Position numbers and translations under genes: made by a program
NCBI RefSeq assembly: GCF_033958435.1
Contig: NC_134139.1
Location: 200,739,501 to 200,803,500 of the forward strand
Length of the DNA stretch: 64,000 nt
Origin: Carettochelys insculpta
Taxonomy: Eukaryota > Chordata > Testudines > Carettochelyidae
Direction of reading: 5' to 3'
Shown: positions 22,757-34,700 of the stretch, piece after piece
Position numbering within the stretch: the first letter of the stretch is position 1
Layout: every line of letters begins with the position of its first letter
The notes under the pieces: model-generated
What the model saw: only the letters and a program-made list of their open reading frames with translations
The model's database searches: none
What the model was told of the DNA's origin: nothing

Positions 22757-25700
22757 GAAGATAAGAGAATTCAGACAACAAATAACAGTTACCTCCGATA
22801 CCATTTATTGTAAGGGTAGAATTGTCTAGCTGGTGGAGCAATGACTTGGTCATCAGGATACCAACAAGCTCTGCCCAGTTCTGCCACTGGTCTGTTGGGT
22901 AACTTTGGGTTAGTTGCATGCCCCTGTGCCTCAGTCTTCCCCATCTGTAAAATGGGGCTAATCATACTGACTGCCTTGTACACTGAGCTGAGCTCTACTG
23001 ATGAAAAGCACTGTACAGCAGCTGGATATTACTAGCTATACTGGAACGGCTGTATTTTGTGTGTCCTTAATCTGGGAATACCTGTGGTGCAGACGAGGAA
23101 GAGGCTCTGCATGCTGCATTTACCCCTCCCCCACACCTGGGGGAATGGCAGTGCCTATAATCACTTCCCCTGAAGCTTTTCCCTGCTGCTCCCCCAGCAG
23201 TGCTGGGGTGGGGAGGGCAGTTCCTGGGAACAGTGGGGAACATGGAGCCATGTGTTCCCTCAGGAGTGGGGCGCCAGGTAAGTACCGCACTCCCACTCCC
23301 CTCCCACCCAGACCCTGCAACACCCCATCTGAAAGTCTTTAATCTGGCCTACCCCACTTCCTAGGATATGTTGGATTAAAGAGGTTCAAGCGTATTATTA
23401 TTACTGGTAAAAGCAAGGCACTAGAAAGCAAGACACTAAGGTTCTATTATTAGAACTCTGCTGACAAAGTGAACTTGGGCAAGTCACTTAATCTGTGCAT
23501 CAGTTGCCCCAGCTGCAAAATGGGAGTGTTTACCCAACCTCACAGGGGTGGTAGAAGTGGAATTCACCGCTTTCAATAACCACCTTCACTGCAGAGTGTG
23601 GTATTCACAACCACTGCTTGATTTGGTGATAAAACGTGACAAGTGGAATCACCAGCATTGCAATCAGAGAATCAAAACCTGGAATGCTGGGAATGTTTAT
23701 ATTTCAAGCAAGTGGCAACACGCAGGTTTTCTATTCACCCCCCAGGATTAGCTTCCCTCCTGCTCTGGCTGGTGCAGATTTTAGAAACAAAGACTTAGTG
23801 CATTGCTGGCTTCAACACACAGACAGAAACCACATCCAGAGAATATTTGGCCAAAATGGAGGCGCAAATCTCTCTCTTAGATTAAGTGCCAGGGGACCTT
23901 TAATATTTCCACAGAATCTTTGGGTTTTTTGTTTGGTTTGGTTTTTTTTTTTTTTTTTAATGCCTTGTGTGAAAGACCCTGAGGCAGACAGAAGCAGCGT
24001 TTCATAGATTGCCATCCTCCAAATGGTCATTGCTAACCTTTACTGCTGTCCTCACACCTGCCAAGGCATGTGCAGCATGGGCAACTGTTCACCCAACAAC
24101 CACCCTCCACCCCAGAGGTGGCCACTTTTCAGTTGTGTTCCACAAAGCCTGGCGTGAAATATTTACTAGACAATGAGAACTAGTGATATTGTGCCTTACA
24201 CAGCACAGTAATATGCATGGTTTACAGTTTTACAAAGACAACAAGGCTGGGTCTACATGTGCCCCCTCCTTTCGAAAAGGGCATGTTAATGAGCAGGTTC
24301 AAAATATGCTAATGAAGCACTGCAATGAATATGCAGTGCCTCATTAGCATAATGTCAGCTGCGGTGATTCGAAAGTGTGGCTTTTCGAATCACGCGCCGC
24401 TGGTGGAGATGGGACCTTCCGAAAGGACCCCCCCCCAGTTTTCGATCACAGATAGGAAGAAGGGCTTTTGAAACCTGGGGGGGGTGTCCTTTCAGAAGGT
24501 CCCATCTCCACGGGTGGCACGCGATTTGAAAAGCTGCACTTTCAAATTGCTGTGGCCAGCATTATGCTAGTTAGGCACTGCATATTCATTGCAGTGCCTC
24601 ATTAGCATATTTCGAACCTGCTCATTAACATGCCCCTTTCGAAAGGAAGGGGCACTTGTAGACCCAGCCCAAGACACTATGGCACCTCAGAGACTACCAG
24701 GTATTTCAGAGCATAAGCTTTCATTGGCAAAGACCCGCTTCATAAGATGCATGAGGGCGATTCCCATACCCTTTCCATTTTACAGATGGGGAACCGAGGT
24801 ACTTGCCTACAACAAGGCAACCCATTAGCAGCAGAAAAGAGAACAGAATTCAGGTCTCCTACATTCCAGCTCACCTGCAACTCAAACCCCTACTGAATAC
24901 CTCAGATACCTTGTGCCACATAGTGACAAACAGTAGAGAAGACAAATGTTCCCTTCCAATTGTTGGGGCAGGGCTTTGTAAAGCCTGTTAGTCCCAAAGC
25001 CCTTGTACTGACCACCAAAAGACTTCCAGCATACCAGTTTCAAGTTAATACCATAACATCCTTATCACGCTACTCCCAAAGCTCTGGTTAACGCCAATGT
25101 GATTTTAGCAGGCAATTGCACAAATGGCTAAAGTTGACAGTTGTGTTACTTCAAAGCAGGGTTCCAAGCTTTCTGGTGGCACACAGCACTGTTTTCTACT
25201 AGCCTTGGCAAATCAAGACAGCCACCACTAAAATCCGTCTCAGAACTGAAGTGGAAAGGAATCAAAAGCAGGTTAGTCATCAGAATGATTCAGTTTTGAA
25301 TGCCTGAAGTCTCATGAGCAGGCAGGTTTGGAAACAGATGTGGCGTGCCCTTGGGGAACTGAGAATCCTGGCCTTCCAGGGCTACGTAGCAACTGTTTCC
25401 AGGCCGGAGGGTTCGCGAGATTTCTGACAGCAATGCTGTTGCCGGTCCTGGTCACGGACGCCCAGCCAAATATTTTCATTCTCTGCATCTGGCAACAAAT
25501 TCTCCTACCAGTCCCACCTCTTCCCTGCATTCCTATCTGCAAGCGAGGAGGAACAGAAGCAGCTTTCAAACAGGCTGATATGACAGGGGCTCAGATTTTT
25601 TCCTTTACAGTATACCAGCATTCCTATAAGTATAAAATTATGCCGCATGGTGTCAGCTACAACCAACAACACCTGTGTTTTCCTGACTCCGTTACAGAGG

Positions 25701-28700
25701 ATCCCAGGAACAGCACATGACCAGATTGCCGGGCTTAGTGAGTTTCACTCCCAGGTGACTGTATCCATTATACCAGTCCAGCAGAACAGGCTGCCTAGTC
25801 ATTCCAAGCTGAGGAATTCATTGGGTTACTTGGCTTTCCTTTAGTCACACTGCTAAGAGCTGCCTTGGAGGTCTGGGGTCATTAGCAGGGTCCAAGATGG
25901 GAGTGGAGAGTCTAGACCAGCGGCAGGGTGCAGGAGCAGGATAGAGGTGCAGGGTCTGTGCAGGAGCGGGCTGAGAGTGAGAGTTTCAGGTCTGGGTGGG
26001 AGGTAGGTTGCAGAAGCAGGCTGGGGATGTGGGGTCTGGGTGGGTGGTGGGGCGCTGGAGCAGCACCACAGTGGGGACATGGGGTCTGGAAGGGAGGGTG
26101 CAGGAGCAGGCTGGGGGCTTGGGGTCTGGGTGGGAGGAGACAGGTGAGGGGACCACCTACCTGGTGCAGGTCGGGGGCAGGCATGCACATGCTTGCTTGA
26201 GGCTCTGTGCACTGCAAGGAATTCTCCTGTGCTGGTACTGCCACACACCATTCCCACTGGCCACACTTTGACCAATGGAAGTGATACGGGGCAGGTCCCT
26301 GCAGTGCACACAAGTCACTTCCTCCCCCCTGCATGGCAGGGCCTGTGGCTGCCATCAGGCCCCCGTTTGCCTGGGTTTACAGAATCATAGGCTCCTAGGG
26401 CTGGAAGGGACCTCAGGAGGTCATCTAGTCCAGCCCTCCGCCTAAAACAGGATCAACCCCAACTAAACCATCCCAGCCAGGACTTTGTCAAGATGAGACA
26501 TAAAAACTCTAGGGATGGAGATTCCACCACCTCTCTAGGTAACGCATTCCAGTGCTTCACCACATTCTTCTGAAACAGTTTTTCCTAATATCCAGCCTAC
26601 ACCTTTCCTTCTGTAACTTGAGACCATTGCTCCTTGTTCTGCCATCTGTCACTACTGAGAATAGCCTCTCTATCCTCTTTCGACCCCCCTTCAGGAAGCT
26701 GAAGGCTGCTATCAAATTGCCCCTCACTTTTCTCTTCTGCAAACAAAATAATCCCAAATCCCTCAGCCTCTCCTCTTAGGTCATGTGCTCCAGCCCCCAA
26801 ATCACTTTGGCTGCCCACTACTGGACCCTCTCCAATGTCTCCACATCTTTTCTATACTGGGTTGAGCTGGTGTGGCTCAGAGCTCACCCACCACAGCAGG
26901 AAACTCATGTTGTTGCTTCAGCTGCAGCTCCCCTTCCCCACCTGGCTGGATCATCAGTGCCAGCTCATGTCCCTGCTGGGGGCTGGGGGAGCCCTGAGCC
27001 CGATCAAAGCAAGCTGTGGGCTGTAGGTTCCCCAGCATGATCTAGTCCGATGGAAGAAACCCTCTCCTAGGCACAGCTGTGCATATTGAAGCACTATGGC
27101 AGTTGAACCATGGCAGCGTCTTGAGCGCAGACAGGTCCTGAGATCAGAGCCCCTCATTTCAGGGGCTGTGTAAACACACTTAGATCCCACTGCACTTCCA
27201 ACCCAAACTGGGGCAGGATGCATGTAACAAGCAAGCTGAGAGGACAGAGCAAGGACAATTAGGACTCCACTGAGATGAATACATGGCTGCGCAGAACCTA
27301 CCTGCACCATTGGCAGGGAAGAGGGGGTATTGAACAGAACACCTGCCGTGTCCTGCAATCCCTGCTGGCCATTTGTTAAGAGTGTTGGACTGTGCTCCAT
27401 CACACCGGCATTTACCCATCACAGTGAGGTCATCACAGGGTTTGACTCACTGTGTATGGTCAGACGTGGCTGAATATCTTCATTTGGAGCAGGACTGGGG
27501 CTTAGTATTTATACCACTCAAAGGACTGACATGCAGCCTTTAACATAATCCAGTGCACCTCGTAAACAGAGGGACATGACAAATCGGCCCATGTGGAGGG
27601 CCACGAAACAGGAACCCAGGAGCACTAACCCCAGGTTTGTGCCTCTGGGCAAACACAGAACCGCTTTCTATGCCTCAGTTTTACCAGCAGTAAAATGGAC
27701 ATAATACTTTTTGAGTTCACATGGGCATTGGCATTTGTAGAGCAGTAGGATAAAGTGCATTAAGTGTTCAGTCAAAGAGCTAAATGTAAAGGAAAAAGTT
27801 GCTGTTTCTATTGTATTTTAAGATAACTCGGTCTAAAGATGGGCATGTTGAATCTGGAGGCACTGGTGGCAGTTTCTGCTAAGTTTCTGAAGTAGAGAAG
27901 AAAAACCCCAGGACCCTCTGTAGGTTACATGGGAGCTCCAGGTAGATACCAACAGGAAGCAGCACCAGAGCAGGGAAGTTCAGATTGCAGATATCAAATT
28001 GCCACCACAGCTACTGGCAGGCCGAGACCTGGGTGCATCCCAGGCTCTGTGTGGTTTCGAGTTCCTCACTTCAGCCTGGCTATTATGTCTCATTTACTGG
28101 TTACGCCTCATCTATTAGACAGGGATTTGCAAAGACTATGGGGGTGAGACACCTACATCTCACTGGATATCAGTGGGGTTTGGAGAGGAGCTTAGCAAAC
28201 ACCCTGGTAATGCCTAGGAGCCCCAGTGACATGGGGAAGTTTCAGCCCTCCCAGGAACCTGTAATCCTATGGGTACATCAACACTGCAGCTGAGGGCGGG
28301 GGTTCATTTCTGGCTTGCGTAGATGAACACACGCTAGCTTTGATCCAGCTAATGAGCCAAAGATCTACAAGCAGGCCCACTGAATGGGGAGGGGGCAGCA
28401 TTTCAAAGCAGCCTGCAGCTCTGGCCGTCGCTGGGGAAAGAGCCCACTGCTGTGGTTTGAGCGGCATGAAGGGCTGACTGACCTTGGCCACGCCCCTTCT
28501 GCCTTTGGTCACGCCCCTTTTGGGGGTGCAGAGCTGGGCCGTCCTCTCACTGGCTACACCAGAGGCGGAGGCAAGCTATGCCTCCCTGTCCCTGCCATGT
28601 ATTCAGGCAGCTAACCCATGCAGTCATGGCCACACCACTATTGTGAGAGCACTAGCCTGAGGAAAACAAGAACAAGCCCATCTGCTTGTGCTGGAAAGCA

Positions 28701-31700
28701 CTGCCCTGGCTGTAGTTATTCTCTTTGGAAATCTCACCCTTTGGTTGCCAGCTCTTCAGGGCAGCAGCAGTTGTGAGCTGTATGTCCGGGCAGCACCTCC
28801 CCTGGAGCTGGTTGACTTCCAGGTGCTACCACGGGCAAGATGTTAAGCTCATCACCATCACTCTCAGCCTGGGGCCACTGTGAGAAAGTAACCAACCACC
28901 TCCCTGTTAGTCCAGGAACAGAAGCTCTGTCCCACCTCCTTACAGGTGAGGACAGAAACCAGCTTCTCATCTCCCAGACACCTTTACCTTTTTCTCCCTG
29001 CAAAGCTGAGCAGCAGCTGGGCCCTGGGCTGTTTGCCAGGCTCTCCTGTTGCCTGCGTAAATGCGCTGGTACCAGCTGGAGTGTGCAATCCATGGAGTGC
29101 AATGCCAGCTGGTGACGTGGAGATGAGTAAGATTAGGGGAATGAGTAATGAGCAGGCGGGTGGGAGAGGACGGAGCTACTGTTTGCACAGGGTCAGGGAG
29201 AGCATTCCCAAATGCAGTCAAACTGACAGCCCTCCTGTCCTATGCCAGCTATCAGCCAGCTGGGTTTTAATTAAACCCTCTCTCCAGCATCTCTCAATCA
29301 CTCAGACAGGAATCTGCTCCAGGCTAGGCAGTGAATAAGCTAATGACACTTGATCCTACGAGAGCCTACACTCGTGACATTTACACCCCAATTCTAGTAC
29401 TATGCTGACATGCAACAGTCACTCAGGGTACAGCTACACTGCAAAAAAAAAGTCTACAGCAGTAAGCCTCAGAACTTAGGTCTACACACAGAGGATCCTG
29501 GGGCGTGTGCTACAAGATTAAATACAGTATAACTGTGACCAGGTGGACTTGAACCTGGGACCTTGGGAGCTTAATGCAGGCACCTCTACAGTGTGAGCTA
29601 AAAGCCAACCGGTGCTCAGCTAATGCTATCAGACTCATTTCCTGTGTAAGTGATCTAAGGTGCCACTGCATGGGACAGTGAACCACAGCAAGGTGTGTGG
29701 GTTACAATGACAGTGTAACATTCCCACTTGCACTGTAGCTGAGGCATGGGAGCAGGTCTCAGAGCCTGGTCAGGAACAACTACACTGCTCTTTTGAGCCC
29801 TTTAGCATGAGCCCTAGTAGGTGGACTTGGACCCTGACTCTGCCGTGAGGCTGTTTCTGCAGTATAGCTAAGCCCTCTGTAGCTCATGTTGGGCAGAAGT
29901 CTTGGCTGGGGGGCCATGGTCTTAAATAGCTCTCCACTGCTTGTGTGCAATGCAACAAGCACCAGCCTTGGCAAATGGTACAACAAAGCAAAACGTCAGG
30001 AGGACGCCAGAACAGCCAGTAAGGAGAATATCTGGGCCATGGACAAAAATCCAGGCCAGGGGCTACATCTACACGTGCACGCTACATCGAAATAGCTTAT
30101 TTCGATGTAGCGAACGTCTATACGTCCTCCAGGGCTGGCAACGTCGACGTTCAACTTCAACGTTGGGCAGCACCACATCGAAATAGGCACTGCGAGGGAA
30201 CGTCTACACGCCAAAGTAGCACATATCGAAATAAGGGTGCCAGGAACAGCTGCAGACAGGGTCACAGGGCGGACTCAACAGCAAGCCGCTCCCTTAAAGG
30301 GCCCCTCCCAGACACACTTGCACTAAACAACACAAGATCCACAGAGCCGACAACTGGTTGCAGACCCTGTGCATGCAGCATGGATCCCCAGCTGCAGCAG
30401 CAGCAGCCAGAAGCCCTGGGCTAAGGGCTGCTGCACACGGTGACCATAGAGCCCTGCAGGGGCTGGGGAGAGTGTCTCTCAACCCCTCAGCTGATGGCCG
30501 CCATGGCGGACCCCGCTATTTCGATGTTGCGGGATGTGGATCGTCTACACGTGCCCTACTTCGACGTTCAACTTCGAAGTAGGGCGCTATTGTCATCCCC
30601 TCATGGGGTTAGCGACTTCAACGTCTCGCCGCCTAACGTCGATTTCAACTTCAAAATAGCGCCCAACACGTGTAGCCGTGACGGGCGCAATTTCGAAGTT
30701 GACGCCGCTACTTCGAAGTAGCGTGCACGTGTAGACGCAGCCAGGGAGAGCTACAGTCATCTCTTGCAAATACAACACTTCTCAGAACAGAGAAACAGCA
30801 TATTGGTAACAACATGCCACATGGAAGTAAATGAAATAATGGTGACCAAAATCAAAAGAACAAAGCACAATTATGGTAAGTATTTGAAGACAGATAATCA
30901 CAATGCACACTCCACTTGTTTATTTATAACTGGAGAGTGTGTGTAGTCAATATGATTTGTAGTGTGGAAGTTGCTTATCCCATTTAAATGCTGGGGTGAT
31001 CTTTTCCTCCTGAAGCACATGCAGCACCAGATATCAATATTTCCTGGGCCCTGTTATTCACCTACCTTACATGATTACAGCTGAAATCTTAAAATTTCAA
31101 GATTTTTAGATGTGTTTAGTGATTCTGGGCACCCAAAACAGACCTATTCAAGGGTATTCCCCTCCCCGCACAGCCCCCATAATGGGTCCCTTTAATAGGT
31201 CTCAGCCAGGCAACCAAACACCCTGATCCCATGTGCTTCCTCGTTTAAGTTGTTAGCATTTTGCAGGTCACCCAGCAAAATCAAAAGTGAAACTTACAAG
31301 TGTTTCTAGTTGGAAACTGATAGTTTCACTTTCAGGTGTGCGCACCCACCTGTCCGCAGATAACACAAGGCAACTGGGTTTGGCTTGAGGGTAGGCAGGT
31401 ATCCAGTTTTTGACCAGAAGACCCAAAATAAAAGGGAGCCTGAAGGCTCTCGTCAGCCCTGCCGACTAAGCCGTTCAAAGTCTGGCTGGCAGAGCTGAAG
31501 AGCCAAGGAAGACTGGTCCCTACCTCACTGTGCTGAGCCCCTTAACTGGGGAGCAGATCCAGCTCCTAGATGGTGGCGTGGGCCCCAGGGCTCTGGGCGT
31601 TGCCTCCATGCTGAACACTGATCGCACTCCCATTGTCCGGTTCTCACCTGCTAGGAGTTAGACCCAGTGCCCAATCCTGGGGTGCAGCACAGAGCAAGGA

Positions 31701-34700
31701 CAGGCAGGCAGCCTGACTTAGCATCGCTGACTGGGACCTGCCCTAGGTAAGCCTGACCCCTGAGCCCGCCCAAACCCTGGGTCCTTGCCTGCACCCCTAA
31801 GCCCTCAACTCCAGCCCTACCCCAGTGCCCTCAACCCCTGACCCAACCCTGCTGCTCTGAGCTTCCCCAAACCCAGAAGCCCTCCTGCACACAGAGCCCA
31901 CACCCCATCCTAAGCCCACCTCAGCCTGCAGCTCCCTCCCACATTCTGAATCCCTGAGCCCAATTCCCTGCCTGAAGCCCCTCCCCCCCACTCCAAACCC
32001 CTCATCCCCAGCCCTGCTCCAGAACCTGCACCCCCGTCTAGTGCTTATCCCCTCCTCCACCCCAACATCTTGTAGTCGGGGGGCGGGGGTGGCCTCAGAA
32101 GGGTTTTGTGCCAAGAGAAAGCTGGCAAGCATACTTGGTTCACAACACCTTTAAATGCATTAACTTGGCTCTTAGCAATAAATCACAGGAATGTAAGATC
32201 GGAAGGGAACTTTCATAAGTCGTCTAGTCCAGTCCCTTGCACTGAAGCAGGACTATTATGCAGACTGCCTATGATCAGCCTTTGTTGTACTGCTTCTTAA
32301 AAGTCTTCTGTGACAGAGATTCCACAGCCTCCTAACAGCACTAAAATAGTTCTGTTTGTCAAACAATTTAAAAAACATACATTAGGAAGTTCTCCACCCA
32401 ATGCTGTGCTTGATTGGCTCCAATGCCCATTGAAATGAAAATAAAAACCTCTTCATCCAAAGCATATTCCAGATCTACTAGCACTACATCTCCGTGTAAA
32501 TTGGACTCCCACATTTCAATGCTGAGGCCCAGAGATAAAAATGAGCGTTTCTTTAAAGCACTGGTGTGTTGTGAATCTAATTGTCCAAATACACCTGTCT
32601 ATTTTAGCATACTACAGTTCATCTGCGATGCATTTCCGCTTTCCAGTCACCAGTGTACTAAGACTACATCTACACAGCAAAGTTATTTCCAAACAACTGC
32701 TATTATTTCAAAATAACTTTGGTGAGTATCTACACTATCCACATGCTACTGCAAAATAAAATAAACAAACATGAAATAGCATGCATGTTATTTCGAATTT
32801 CGCAAACCTCATTGCAGGAGGAATAATGCTTATTTCGAAATATCTATTTTGAAATAGGCACTGTTAAGACATAGAATAGCATGATTTTGAAATAATCAAT
32901 AATAGCGTCCAATGGCACCATTTCAAAATAAGCCCTATAGGTCTACACATGCTATTTCGAAATAGCTGGGTGCTATTTTGAAATGCATTCTTGTGCGTAG
33001 CTGTGTTATTTCAAAATAATCTGTTTTGGAATGGTTATTCCAGAATGGATTATTTCTAAATAATGTTGCTGTGTAGACATAGCCTAGGAGATCTAGGTTC
33101 TAAACCCAGCTCCACCCTAAACTCTGAAACCTTGGCCAGGCCACTTCACCTCTTTGAGTCCCCTGTCCATCACAGATGGCACTTCCTGCCCACAGAGGGC
33201 CATTACGAGGTTTTGTTTGCACAGTATTTTAAGAGCTTTACACTAGGCCAAAGTATATTTAGTATTAGTCTGGAAACTGGAGCTGATATGTCAGCCTCCT
33301 CCCTTTGGCAATGTCACAGCCCCGGATTTGGGAGTATGTGATTCAGGACTGTGTTGGCACTGGATGTTCCAAACAAGGATGGGAAGAAGAATACAGGAAA
33401 AAGCATTGCAACCTAAGCTTTACCTGTGCTGGGTAAAATAAATTCATTTCTCCTCTCACCAAGCTATACGCTCAGTGACCTTAGCATCCAGATGTGCTTT
33501 TGGTTCTGACTAATGAAAACCACATACTTTCAAGACAGGTTGAGGTGGGGCACAGAGAGTTCCCAAGTTCAGTGAGTAGGGGACATACAAAGTAGCATTG
33601 CTGCAAGTCCCAAGTGTGTTTTAGCAACAAGCCTATCTGAACTGCTTGAGACACACAGGAATAGAACACAAGTTAGCATGACTTGATTACTATAGAACAT
33701 CAGAGAGGGCCCTTGACTGTAACTCAGGAGACAGAGGTTTGATTCCCAGCTTCACCAGTGGCCTACTAGATGACCTTGGGCAAGTCGCTTCATGCCTTGG
33801 TTCTGCCCCCTGAAAAATGCAGATACTGATACTGACCTCCTTGGCAAATCACTGTTGATCTAGGGATGAAAAACACGGTGTGAGAGTTTGTATTATTAAG
33901 GGTACCCAGCTGGTTAAGCTTTGAATAGGTTAAAGCAGCTTGTGACTGCAAGCATACATAGCCCTGGCATTGCAAAGCAAGTGTTTCTCAAGTTTCATTT
34001 GTGGCTAGAACAGGGTTCTTAAAATGCCAAGTGAAATAAATGCAATTTGGGGTCTGAGTGAAGATATTTTATTTTAACTATGGGGTAATTTTAGTCACTA
34101 TAACAGTGGAAGTGAATCTTGGCTGTCACTTGGATTTACTTTTTGAACGGGCAAGCATGCCTTTTCAAAGCATGCCCTGTCCTGCGGCTTCCTCCAGTGA
34201 TCCGGACAGAGTAGGAGCAGAAACCTGCTTAGATTGCCTGCCACAGAGCCCAGGACCTCAAGAAGATCCAGCACTGCTTTCCGACCCACACACCGAATCC
34301 AGCTCGAATTGAGAAGGGGCTGACACTGGTTTCAATCCAAAATAATACAGTCAACACGTTGGCCTTCACCCTAGAAGCTAGAGATGGAGTAGCCTGTAGA
34401 ATTCACATGTTCTATCTCCTCGCCATGGGAAAACTGTTCCCTAGAATACATTTTGCAGCACTGAGTTCAGTCATGCTTCACAGGCACCTAGTGAGGTACT
34501 CACAGAACTCCCATCTCTGCCCGCCTCCATTTTTAACATGTTTATCCTCACAACCCCTCTGGAAGGTGGCAAAGTGCCATTATTCCCATTTCAGATAGGA
34601 AACGAGAGCCCGGGGATGCTAAGTGACTTACACAAACCTTGCTGTCAGCCCCCAAGGCGTTGACACTCAGGGTACTTTAGAAGTGTGAAACGTTCAGTGT

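Noticed and set aside
25853..26355. Two 147-152-codon Pro-rich minus-strand ORFs
   Set aside because: They are translations of imperfect G-rich tandem phrases; the matching plus-strand frames are equally long.
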